From Candidatus Obscuribacterales bacterium (GTDB lineage Bacteria; Cyanobacteriota; Vampirovibrionia; Obscuribacterales; Obscuribacteraceae), in contig JAKFVU010000034.1 of the NCBI GenBank assembly GCA_021732025.1, forward strand, positions 62,001-126,000: a stretch of DNA of 64,000 nucleotides, written 5' to 3'. The number at the start of each line of letters is the position of its first letter. The stretch's first letter is position 1. The translations under genes and the position numbers were made by a program. The notes beneath the pieces are model-generated. The model searched no databases and had not been told where the DNA came from. It was given only the letters and a program-made list of their open reading frames with translations. Positions 43,385 to 51,414 of the stretch are shown here, one piece after another.

Positions 43385-44224
43385 GTGCCAGAGCCCCATA
43401 TTTATTTGATGATTGCTGCCTTTCTCACTACCACTGTAATGATGTTTGTCATTTGGCTGGTAAGTGAGCGTATCGGCAATGCCGGAATTGTTGATGTGGC
43501 TTGGGGTTTCGGCTTTGCTGTCGTAGCACTTGTAGATGCGGCGTTGGCCTACTTGCATGGCTGGGGTAATTTCAGTCGTAGTGCCCTGATACTAATTATG
43601 GTGGCATTCTGGAGTCTGCGTTTAGGCTTTTTCTTGGCCTTTAGGTTTAAGAGAATGTGGCCAGAAGAAGATGGGCGATACAAGAAATATCGCCAAGATT
43701 GGGGCGCTAGAGCCAGTTTAGGATTGTTTCTTGCTTTCGAGATGCAGGCAATTTTACTAGCCTCCCTGACCCTGCCTTTCGCTCTGGCGCTTACCAATGC
43801 CAATCAGCAAATTAACTTTTTTGAGATCGCTGGTTTTGTCATTTGGTTAGTAGCCTTTGTTTGCGAAACAGTTTCAGATCAGCAACTGGAAGGCTTCAAG
43901 AGTAGGAGGCTAGAGGCAGGCCACGCCGGTCAAGTAAATGAAGTAAATCAAGTAAGCCAAGTGTGTCAAGTCGGTTTCTGGAATTATTCAAGACATCCGA
44001 ACTACTTTTTTGAATGGCTGGTTTGGTTGGCTTTCTTTTGCTTCTCACTGGGCTCACCTGGCGGGATCTATTCAATTTACTGCCCTCTGCTCATGCTGTT
44101 TTTCTTGACCAAGGTAACAGGAGTGAAGGCCACAGAAGAGCAAGCTGTACGCAGTAAGGGGCAGGCCTATATTGATTATCAGCGCACCACTAGTGCCTTT
44201 GTGCCTTGGTTTAAACGCTCGTAG
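43385..44224 (+). CDS. DUF1295 / steroid 5-alpha-reductase-like membrane protein
   Basis: A 279-residue membrane protein with about six or seven segments. It has the DUF1295 signatures IVDVAWGFGF, WSLRLGFFLAFR, DGRYKKYRQDWG and FWNYSRHPNYFFEW, and the C-terminal KATEEQAVRSKGQAYIDYQRTTSAFVPW. Related reductases and methyltransferases use the SRHPNYF region for substrate or cofactor. Homologues (COG3752) belong to the conserved Cfa-linked set. The soluble loop before FWNYSRHP carries a QVN/EVN/QVS/QVC/QVG expansion from a 9-bp tandem repeat. Start GTG with GAGGAG upstream. Confidence 0.88.
   Translation: MPEPHIYLMIAAFLTTTVMMFVIWLVSERIGNAGIVDVAWGFGFAVVALVDAALAYLHGWGNFSRSALILIMVAFWSLRLGFFLAFRFKRMWPEEDGRYKKYRQDWGARASLGLFLAFEMQAILLASLTLPFALALTNANQQINFFEIAGFVIWLVAFVCETVSDQQLEGFKSRRLEAGHAGQVNEVNQVSQVCQVGFWNYSRHPNYFFEWLVWLAFFCFSLGSPGGIYSIYCPLLMLFFLTKVTGVKATEEQAVRSKGQAYIDYQRTTSAFVPWFKRS
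43931..43975 (+). repeat. 9-bp tandem repeat inside the DUF1295 gene
   Basis: Five consecutive 9-bp units of the form [CG]AAGT.... (43931-43975) code for [QE]V[NSCG]-type triplets. The array is in frame and degenerate. Confidence 0.8.
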
Positions 44225-44251
44225 GTAAGAACAGAACGAAGAGGGAAAATC

Positions 44252-45379
44252 ATGTCGACTCCAGATTTAGCTGAGCAAAATAATGATACTGCAGGCAGTT
44301 CTGTTTCTAATTTTGATTCTGGGGTTACCCCCTTGCGTAAGCCTCAGTCAGAAGCGCTTATCTATGAAATTTTGGCGACAAATATGGTGCCTGATTTTCT
44401 CATTAGAGCTGGTATCAGGCATATGCTTAAGACCAAGTTAAAAGAAGAGAGCTATGCTTCGTATGACTTGCAGCAAGCTCATTTGCTTAAGATGGTCAAA
44501 GAGTTATCGGTTGCTCCGATTGCCATTGAAACTGCCGCGGCAAACGAACAGCATTATCAAGTTCCCACTGAGTTCTTCAAGCTTTGTTTGGGCAAGCGTC
44601 TTAAATACAGCTGTGCTTACTACGAACAGGGCTACAGTCTTGATCAAGCAGAAGAGGCAATGTTGCAGCTGACAGTGCAGCGAGCAGAGATAAGTAACGG
44701 CGATCGCGTGCTTGAGCTTGGATGTGGTTGGGGTTCCCTAACTCTCTACATGGCCGAGCATTTTCCCAAATCCAAAATCACAGCCGTTTCGAATTCTAAA
44801 ACGCAAAGGCAATATATTGAGTCAGAGTGCGTCAAGCGCCAGTTGACCAATGTCGAAGTGATCACATGCGATATGAATGATTTTCAGTTTTATGAACAAG
44901 TTGACAGGGTGGTTTCAGTTGAGATGTTCGAGCACATGAAAAATTACCGCTTACTCTTGCAGCGCATCTCTGGCTGGTTGAGCGATAGAGGCAAGCTCTT
45001 TGTTCATATCTTCAGCCACAAGGAACTTTGCTACCACTATGAAGATAAAGACGGTAGTGATTGGATGACGCGTAATTTCTTTTCTGGCGGGATAATGCCG
45101 TCTAACGACTTACTCTTATATTTTCAGAAAGACTTGCAAATTGAGCAGCACTATACCGTCAACGGCCAGCACTACGAAAAGACAGCTAACCATTGGCTGG
45201 CGAACATGGACCGACACAAGGCTGAAATAATGCCGATTTTAGTGAATACTTATGGAGCCGACCAAGCCACTCGTTGGTGGGCCTTCTGGCGGCTTTTCTT
45301 CATGTCTTGTGCTGAGCTTTGGGGCTATAGCGACGGTGAACAATGGATGGTTTCCCATTACTTGTTCGCTAAGTCGTAA
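44252..45379 (+). CDS. Cyclopropane-fatty-acid-synthase-like methyltransferase 2
   Basis: A 375-residue second Cfa-like SAM methyltransferase, different from the first. It has an N-terminal disordered part (about 1-35), then IAIETAAANEQHYQVPTEFFKLCLG (landmark NEQHYQVPTEFF), YSCAYY, and the SAM site VLELGCGWGSLTLYMA. AVSNSKTQRQYIE, SVEMFEHMKNY and HIFSHKELCYHYE follow. This form resembles the plant coclaurine N-methyltransferase/Cfa clade (COG2230). Two distinct methyltransferases in one operon suggest two chemical steps or substrates. ATG with GAGGGAAAATC upstream. Confidence 0.9.
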   Translation: MSTPDLAEQNNDTAGSSVSNFDSGVTPLRKPQSEALIYEILATNMVPDFLIRAGIRHMLKTKLKEESYASYDLQQAHLLKMVKELSVAPIAIETAAANEQHYQVPTEFFKLCLGKRLKYSCAYYEQGYSLDQAEEAMLQLTVQRAEISNGDRVLELGCGWGSLTLYMAEHFPKSKITAVSNSKTQRQYIESECVKRQLTNVEVITCDMNDFQFYEQVDRVVSVEMFEHMKNYRLLLQRISGWLSDRGKLFVHIFSHKELCYHYEDKDGSDWMTRNFFSGGIMPSNDLLLYFQKDLQIEQHYTVNGQHYEKTANHWLANMDRHKAEIMPILVNTYGADQATRWWAFWRLFFMSCAELWGYSDGEQWMVSHYLFAKS

Positions 45380-45428
45380 ATTAGGGGTAGATTTGTAATA
45401 GACTTATCTCTTATTTGAGGAGTTTACT

Positions 45429-46076
45429 ATGCAAGGTTCTCAGTCTTTGGTTATGGATGCCTTACGCGAATCTACCAAAGAATTGCACGCCGATACGGAA
45501 GGTCATGAGTTTCAGAAGCAACTGGGCTCGGGAACTGTTAGGCAAGACCTCTATGTCAAGTATTTAGGCCAACTCTATCTGATGCACAAACATCTAGCCG
45601 ATTTGTTGCCCCGGGCAGCCGCGTCAGACCCTCGCATCGCCGCTGTTGTTGCTCCATACCATAGTGACCTTAGCGCCGTAGTCGGTGATTTAGCTTACTT
45701 TGATGTTTCCACTGACACTGTGGTTCCCCTTGCTGCCACAGCCGGCCTTCTCAGTACTATGGATGAACTGGCTCGGCAATCCCCATATTCGCTTTTGGGC
45801 CACCTATACGTCTTAGAAGGCTCGACCAATGGCGCTAAGTTTATGGCGAAGACTCTACGAAAAGGGCTTAATTTGCCAGAAGAACAAGGCGCTAAATATT
45901 TCGATCGCTACGGCGATTTGCAGCGTGAGCGCTGGACTGGATTTAAGGCAACGATGAACGAACAGGGGTTCAACCCTAGCGAGATTGAAGCCCTTGTGGT
46001 TGAAGCTAAGCGCATGTTCCAGACCTTTTTTGAGATAGGCTGCGAACTTGAGGCTTTACCTAGTGCTGTTGTCTAA
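45429..46076 (+). CDS. Biliverdin-producing heme oxygenase
   Basis: The 215-residue helical protein matches heme oxygenase. The proximal heme His lies in STKELHADTEGHEFQK, and YLGQLYLMHKHLADLL and LGHLYVLEGSTNGAKFMAKTL follow (landmark YVLEGSTNGA). The enzyme cleaves heme to biliverdin, CO and iron, using O2 and reducing equivalents. Having no ferredoxin or bilin reductase nearby, it may serve iron recovery or redox protection. It has GAGGAG upstream, 49 bp after the second methyltransferase. It sits in the same plus-strand run as the oxygen-dependent desaturase. Confidence 0.9.
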   Translation: MQGSQSLVMDALRESTKELHADTEGHEFQKQLGSGTVRQDLYVKYLGQLYLMHKHLADLLPRAAASDPRIAAVVAPYHSDLSAVVGDLAYFDVSTDTVVPLAATAGLLSTMDELARQSPYSLLGHLYVLEGSTNGAKFMAKTLRKGLNLPEEQGAKYFDRYGDLQRERWTGFKATMNEQGFNPSEIEALVVEAKRMFQTFFEIGCELEALPSAVV

Positions 46077-46155
46077 TAAGGCGGCGGTAAAAACATAAAC
46101 CAGGTTTGGAAAGTGCCGAATTGCGGTACTTTGACATGTAGTGCCAGGAGTATCT

Positions 46156-46629
46156 ATGAGCGCCAGTGAACCTCTTAAACCTATTGAGTCAGAGCCAAAT
46201 AAGGCTGACACTTCGACCGGTGAACGCGAATACAAGCGCATTGGACAGTTTGCTGCATGTTTAGAGTCTTTTGCTCACATTCGCAAAGCCGCTGCCGATA
46301 AGGCCATTTCTATTCGAGAGACCGATAAGCAAAGTGTTCGTCTGTTGCGCGGCTCGGTTCTAGTAGCATTGATGTTCTTGTTCTTGCCATTGGCGGGTTT
46401 GTCAAAATATGCAATCATTTGTCTGACTGCAGCCGATACTTTCTTTCTCATTGCTTTAGTCATATATATTGTCGGACGCTTCGGTATTTTGCGCGTAATG
46501 AGCCCCCGCCATGCCTTGGTTTGCTGGCAGTTGATGGTGGGCACAAGCCTCTTTGCTGTAGCATTAGCGATCAATGGGGTGTTCTTGCTGATGATGTATC
46601 TGGCTCTAGGGCATTTACTTCATCAATAG
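46156..46629 (+). CDS. Three-helix membrane protein, unknown
   Basis: A 157-residue protein with a polar N-terminal 65 residues and three predicted membrane segments (about 67-90, 94-115 and 128-152) with Val/Leu/Phe/Ala content. The ATG at 46156 is preferred over the frame's earlier GTG at 46141 because AGGAG precedes it at good spacing. No family is recognised. It lies 79 bp after heme oxygenase and may be the last gene of the operon. A separate promoter is also possible because of the larger gap. Confidence 0.6.
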   Translation: MSASEPLKPIESEPNKADTSTGEREYKRIGQFAACLESFAHIRKAAADKAISIRETDKQSVRLLRGSVLVALMFLFLPLAGLSKYAIICLTAADTFFLIALVIYIVGRFGILRVMSPRHALVCWQLMVGTSLFAVALAINGVFLLMMYLALGHLLHQ

Positions 46630-46820
46630 AACGCACCATTTATAGTGGCATTTTTGCTAGTTTTGGAAATTTATAAGACTGTTGACCGGGCGCCCGCTTG
46701 AAGAACCACCCATGCTAACGGTTAGTTTTGTTTAGGGCCGGGCATATATCGACACGTGAGGCGTTAACTGTATCGAGTTAGGTTGCAAGGCCTATTGCTG
46801 TAGATACAGGCTGGAAAAGG

Positions 46821-48437
46821 ATGGTAATTATGCTGCGGAGATCTGGTCCGATCCCTAAAACCCTTCAGAAGTTGCCGGCCGCGCCGGGATTGTCTGAAAT
46901 CCACCACTACCTCTCGGTAGCTATGGAACACCGAGGGCGGCAAGTAGAGATTACCTGGTCCACTCCCGATCGCGCTATTGATTTTACTCTCAATATTCAT
47001 TGCCCATGGCGTGGTGGTGACACTGAGTGGAAGCTTTTTGTTGGCAAGAATATGCGCGTAGTCTGGGACTACAAAAGCTGCGATGTACTACTTGTCTATA
47101 ACTTGATTATTTCCTCTTGCGGTGAAGTGCATCAGAGTGTACAGGCCGATGGTGTCTTAGCCGTTAATGAGTCGTTCAGAGATTCGTCCAAACGGCGCGA
47201 TACATTGTTTATGCAGACTGCCAATACTATGGACGCCACCGATCCGAAGAGCAATCCTTCTGTCGGTACCCAAGACAATGCTTGGTCTCGCTCTACCTTG
47301 CCGCCCACTGGTGATCTATCGCTAGTAGAGATTTCGCGGCTATTACAATCAATTCTTTTGGCCAAAATGACTGGGCGACTTGACGTCGACCAAGGCAGTC
47401 TGCACTGCAAGATATTTTTTGTCGACGGCGAACCCCTGCACGCTGATGTAGGCGGCATTTTGGGCGACGAAGGAATTCTTGATTTATTGACCTGGCGCGA
47501 AGGAAAATACAAGTTTGAGCCGCGCGTCAGAGTGACTCAACGCAATGTGGCTCAACCAATAGAGAGCCTTGTAATTCTTGGTGTTCACTTAGTTGATAAA
47601 GTGACATTCTTGCGTAACGTCGGCTTGCAGACTGATTCTGTACTGATTCGAAAACACGAAAGTGTGGCCGGATATGACTTCGATAATTTAGCTGCTCATG
47701 ACCCTACTGTTGCTTCGCACATGCTCAAGGCACTGTATTCGGTTATTGATGATAAGACATCGATCAAAGACCTAGTAGATAAGACCAGGCTTTCACGCAG
47801 TCAGTGGGTGCCTTTGATCACTCTTCTGCTCAACGCTGACTTAATTACTTTCACTAATGATTACATCGGCGTCAAAGAAGAAAAGCCGACGATAGCGCCG
47901 AAAATAATTGATAAGTCAAAAATTCATAGCGTCATGATGAATTTGCGACGCCCTGAAACCGGCATGTTTACTTACGAAGCGTTTCTCTATTTCTTAGAGC
48001 AAGAATACTTCAGAGGTTACCGCTCAGGTAGTCCACTTTCAGTAATGGTAATGGAAATGCGTGTCATTAGTGGCCCGCCTAACTTTGAAAGACAGCCGCT
48101 CGATACACCGGCATTGGCAGAAGTAGTAAGGCGAGTGAGCCGACTGAAGCGACATATCGATTTGCTTGCCCATTACGATCAATACGACTATGCCATGCTC
48201 TTGCCCAACACTAAGACAACCGGTGCCAATACTTTTGCCCAACGAGTGGCAAAAGCAATTTGGAGTGCTTCACTTTCTCCAGGTGTTGATAGCTCTAATT
48301 TGTCACTTGCTTTTGGTGTCGCCTGTATTCCTGAAGACTGTCTAGATTTAGGTGTACTCTTAGCGGCAGCAGAAGCAGCAAAAGCGGCGGCTTTACGAGC
48401 AGCAATGCCCATAGCTCTTTATCGCGACATCAAATAA
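46821..48437 (+). CDS. DUF4388 (PATAN)-domain protein with degenerate GGDEF
   Basis: A 538-residue protein in three parts. Residues 1-120 are an unknown alpha/beta region. About 165-245 are a DUF4388 domain, with GDLSLVEISRLLQSILLAKMTG, LDVDQGSLHCKIFFVDGEPLHA and DLLTWREGKYKFEP. These domains are common in cyanobacterial and delta-proteobacterial signalling. About 380-538 have the GGDEF fold; the signature position reads DQYDYAMLLPNT instead of GGDEFA, so diguanylate cyclase activity is unlikely. No membrane segment is seen. It may bind a signal through the pseudo-GGDEF. Two ATGs (46821 and 46830) are possible starts. Confidence 0.75.
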   Translation: MVIMLRRSGPIPKTLQKLPAAPGLSEIHHYLSVAMEHRGRQVEITWSTPDRAIDFTLNIHCPWRGGDTEWKLFVGKNMRVVWDYKSCDVLLVYNLIISSCGEVHQSVQADGVLAVNESFRDSSKRRDTLFMQTANTMDATDPKSNPSVGTQDNAWSRSTLPPTGDLSLVEISRLLQSILLAKMTGRLDVDQGSLHCKIFFVDGEPLHADVGGILGDEGILDLLTWREGKYKFEPRVRVTQRNVAQPIESLVILGVHLVDKVTFLRNVGLQTDSVLIRKHESVAGYDFDNLAAHDPTVASHMLKALYSVIDDKTSIKDLVDKTRLSRSQWVPLITLLLNADLITFTNDYIGVKEEKPTIAPKIIDKSKIHSVMMNLRRPETGMFTYEAFLYFLEQEYFRGYRSGSPLSVMVMEMRVISGPPNFERQPLDTPALAEVVRRVSRLKRHIDLLAHYDQYDYAMLLPNTKTTGANTFAQRVAKAIWSASLSPGVDSSNLSLAFGVACIPEDCLDLGVLLAAAEAAKAAALRAAMPIALYRDIK

Positions 48438-48445
48438 ATTTTGAT

Positions 48446-48736
48446 CTAATGCGGTATCTGTGAGGTGATCTGATTGAACAGATTGACCACAGCTAAAATT
48501 GCAATGACCAACAAGATGCAGCCAGAAATGGCGCAAGCTGCCACTATCTTGGTAGCTTTACCTAGATAGCGCGAAACTTGTGGGTTTTGCAATACCCCAC
48601 TGAGCTTGTCTGTCAGTTCGCTGTTAGCGAGAACGTCATTGGGGTAGAGACTTTTGGTATCAGTGATAGGCGTCGGATTTGCACTTGCCTGATCGATATT
48701 TTGCGAATTTTGCTCGGGCTCAGAATTAGGTTCCAT
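48446..48736 (-). CDS. Small single-span membrane protein
   Basis: A 96-residue protein from the ATG at 48736 (GTGAGG upstream; a GTG at 48748 is the alternative). The N-terminal 60 residues are polar and Asn/Gln/Pro-rich. One transmembrane segment lies near residues 65-90 (KIVAACAISGCILLVIAILAVV). No family is recognised. It follows nagZ by 27 bp as the last gene of the minus-strand metK run, and its stop is only 8 bp from the stop of the convergent DUF4388 gene. Confidence 0.6.
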   Translation of the reverse strand: MEPNSEPEQNSQNIDQASANPTPITDTKSLYPNDVLANSELTDKLSGVLQNPQVSRYLGKATKIVAACAISGCILLVIAILAVVNLFNQITSQIPH

Positions 48737-48763
48737 TTTAAGCCTCACTCATAGTTGTTTCTA

Positions 48764-50323
48764 TTATAAGCCCTTATCTGCCGCGGCAAGCACTACCGGG
48801 CACTTTCCTTGGGCTTTGGTTTTGCCAGCGATTATCTGAGCTATGCCAGCCAGGGCTTGATCGCTGGGGTCAAAAGTGGCTAGAGATGTACTAACAGCCT
48901 GTGGCATTTTGAGAATATCGTAGGGCGTGTCTGCAGCTATGTGAACCAACTCAGGAGCTTGCAACTTTGCTAACTCTTGGGCTAGTTCAATTTGTCCACT
49001 ATTTATAAAGGCGCGAAAAGTCACGTACAAAATTCTTTTCTTGCTACCTTTTAGATTTGCGCAAACTGAGGCAATCTCTCCATGATTAGGATTGAGGCTA
49101 TAGCGCAGCTCGTCGACACTTATGCCCTGCCCCTCAAGTTCGGCTGCTAGTGGCAGTTTGTAGCGAGGATGTTGGGGAGCAACGACAGTTAATTCTTGCC
49201 CTTGCCAATTGCAGTGGTCACTGCCTTTCATAACTGCCGCAGACGTAGTACTAAATTTGGTGCTAGTAGTTGTGTCTTTTTCGATAACTTTAGCGAAGGC
49301 CGCCAATTCTTGTTTGTTATCTGCATCGAGGGTAGCAGGCCGTTTGTTGAACAATTTGTCGAGGCGTTCTAGGCATTGGGCCAGGCGTTCTTGCGAAATG
49401 CGACCGCTGGCAATTGCTTGGGCAATCGCTTGAACTGCTTCTTGGGATTGACTAAAGGTACCGCAGACCAAAATAAGGTCTACACCGGCTTCAATGGCCA
49501 TGACACAGGCTTCACCAAGTCCGTAGGCTTTGGTGATGGCATGCATCGTCATATCATCTGAAATAGCTAGACCATCAAAGCCTAACTCGTGTCGCAAAAT
49601 ATTAGTCACTATCAGTGGTGATAATGTCGCTGGCCGCTGTTGCTGCTCTAATTGCGGCAACCATATATGACCAATCAAAATAGATTGCATCGCTTTAATA
49701 TTTGCGGCAAACGGCGCTAGATCATAGGCGGCAAGCTCGTCTGTGCTTTTGTCGACTATGGCCAACTCAAGGTGCGAGTCTTGGCTAGTGGAGCCGTGAC
49801 CAGGGAAGTGTTTGGGGCAGGCCACCAGTTTTGAAGCCTCAATTTGCTCAATCACTTCTCGCCCCATAGAGCTTGTCAGGCCCGTTTCGCTACTGAAAGC
49901 GCGGGTGGCAATGACCGGATTTAATGGATTAGTAAGCAAATCGAGAGTGGGTGCCAAGAGTAAGTTGAAGCCCAAGGTTTTGAGCTGGCGGCAGCTGATT
50001 GCTGTTATCTCACTCGTGCACTTCGTGTCATTGATAGCAGCGAGTGCCATCGGAGAAGGTAAGGGTGTAAGAACATGATCAAAGCGCTGCACAGCTCCAC
50101 CTTCTTGATCGACCGTGAGCACTGGGCTGTGCATGCAGGCGTCAACAATAGCTTTAGTGAGAGTGCAAAGTTGCTTTAGATCGCTGGCATTTTCTTTGAA
50201 AAGAGTGATACCACCCAGAATGCCTTGGTTTAAGGCAAGCCTGTGCTCTTCGTCGAGAACAAGGCCGGGTAAGCGACCAATAACCAGTCTGCCAGCCAAT
50301 TGTTCGGTGGATAAATTTTTCAA
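48764..50323 (-). CDS. nagZ: Glycoside hydrolase family 3 (NagZ-like hexosaminidase)
   Basis: A 519-residue GH3 enzyme. The catalytic TIM-barrel domain (about residues 1-340) has VDQEGGAVQRF, VACPKHFPGHGSTSQDSH with the His/Asp pair of the acid-base loop, and the nucleophile Asp in AISDDMTMHA. NagZ enzymes release N-acetylglucosamine from peptidoglycan fragments during recycling. A C-terminal GH3_C-like domain (about 360-515) is present, unlike the short E. coli NagZ, resembling longer Bacillus-type proteins. No signal peptide, so it would act in the cytoplasm. The start is TTG at 50323, 9 bp after the FHA-cyclase stop. Confidence 0.92.
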   Translation of the reverse strand: MKNLSTEQLAGRLVIGRLPGLVLDEEHRLALNQGILGGITLFKENASDLKQLCTLTKAIVDACMHSPVLTVDQEGGAVQRFDHVLTPLPSPMALAAINDTKCTSEITAISCRQLKTLGFNLLLAPTLDLLTNPLNPVIATRAFSSETGLTSSMGREVIEQIEASKLVACPKHFPGHGSTSQDSHLELAIVDKSTDELAAYDLAPFAANIKAMQSILIGHIWLPQLEQQQRPATLSPLIVTNILRHELGFDGLAISDDMTMHAITKAYGLGEACVMAIEAGVDLILVCGTFSQSQEAVQAIAQAIASGRISQERLAQCLERLDKLFNKRPATLDADNKQELAAFAKVIEKDTTTSTKFSTTSAAVMKGSDHCNWQGQELTVVAPQHPRYKLPLAAELEGQGISVDELRYSLNPNHGEIASVCANLKGSKKRILYVTFRAFINSGQIELAQELAKLQAPELVHIAADTPYDILKMPQAVSTSLATFDPSDQALAGIAQIIAGKTKAQGKCPVVLAAADKGL

Positions 50324-50332
50324 TTCAGTAGT

Positions 50333-51382
50333 TTAAGAGATTGGTGCAATTAAGCGATAGACATCAACTGGTTTCTGCCGCCCTTTGACGTTAAATTGTC
50401 CGAGGAAGTCAAATTTGAAATTGTCTTTTGCTAACTCATAGGTAGCACCTTCGACAATTACGTCACCTGGTCGATCGTCGCCAATTAGTTTTTCTAGACG
50501 AAATACGAGGTTTGCTGTATCGCCCAAAAGAGCCGGATTTGAAGCATTTGAACCAAGGTTGCCCGAAGCTACTGGTCCTGTGGCTAAAGCCATATCGAGC
50601 ATCAGCGGATGATTTTCGAAAGGCCATACTTTTTTGTCGGCAGCTAGTTTGAGAGTGAGAATCTTCAACTTGAGAGCTGTGAAACAAGCCTGGCAAGCAG
50701 ATAAACCGCCGCCTGTCTTAGCGTCGTTGCCTTGCCAGTATGCCATGATGGCGTCTCCGGCAATTTTTTCTAGTTGTCCATAGTTCTTGTTGATCTCGTC
50801 ATTGAGATTGTCGAATACTTTTTGAGCGGCTTCCATCACCAACATTGGTTGATTGGCGTGGTGCTCCATTAAAGAGGTAAAGCCTTTGATGTCACCAACT
50901 AAGATGGTGGCATTCATCATTTGTATACGGAACTGTGTGCGGTCTTGTGAATCGTCAGTGTCGTCATCTTGGTTCGGATGATCGAATTCTGGTGGATTGA
51001 CTAGAAGCTCATATTGAGCGATTTTGACACGATCGCCAGAATGCAAATGGTACTCTTTGCCGGGTGTGAGACGACCACCGTTGAGCATGGTGCCATTGGT
51101 CGAACCAGCATCAATGATAGTCCAGCCTTCGGTTTTACAACGAATTTCTGAGTGTTGACCCGATACTTCGGGATAGGGCAATACTAGTTTTTTAACTCCA
51201 CCTGAGGCCGGCTTTCGTCCAATTTGTAGGACCTCGCCCTCAGTAAGCTCGACGATGTATGATTCCGGCGTGTCCGGATTTACCGTCAGGGTGCCCGTCC
51301 TCATAGAATCACACCGATAAATGTCTTCACTAGTAGAGGCATCGACAGCAAAAGTAGTTCCCTTATATTTCCCTAGAATCAC
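50333..51382 (-). CDS. FHA-domain class III adenylate/guanylate cyclase
   Basis: A 349-residue signalling protein. The FHA domain (about residues 45-130) has LQIGRKP, VSGQHSEI and GSTNGTMLNG, the phosphothreonine-binding loop. The class III cyclase domain (about 158-345) has VGDIKGFTSLME with the first metal Asp, EKIAGDAIMAYW with the second metal Asp and Lys, and LLGDTANLVFRLE with the purine/transition-state residues. The catalytic residues appear intact, so it should make cAMP or cGMP. It would respond to phosphorylation through the FHA domain. It lies between metK and nagZ, 32 bp and 9 bp away. Confidence 0.9.
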   Translation of the reverse strand: MILGKYKGTTFAVDASTSEDIYRCDSMRTGTLTVNPDTPESYIVELTEGEVLQIGRKPASGGVKKLVLPYPEVSGQHSEIRCKTEGWTIIDAGSTNGTMLNGGRLTPGKEYHLHSGDRVKIAQYELLVNPPEFDHPNQDDDTDDSQDRTQFRIQMMNATILVGDIKGFTSLMEHHANQPMLVMEAAQKVFDNLNDEINKNYGQLEKIAGDAIMAYWQGNDAKTGGGLSACQACFTALKLKILTLKLAADKKVWPFENHPLMLDMALATGPVASGNLGSNASNPALLGDTANLVFRLEKLIGDDRPGDVIVEGATYELAKDNFKFDFLGQFNVKGRQKPVDVYRLIAPIS

Positions 51383-51414
51383 TGTAACAAGGCGTAGCGG
51401 AAAGCGAAAAGAGT

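Noticed and set aside
46687-46696. Palindrome CGGGCGCCCG before the DUF4388 gene
   Set aside because: It is short and self-complementary by GC content alone; no promoter alignment or repeat supports a regulatory role.
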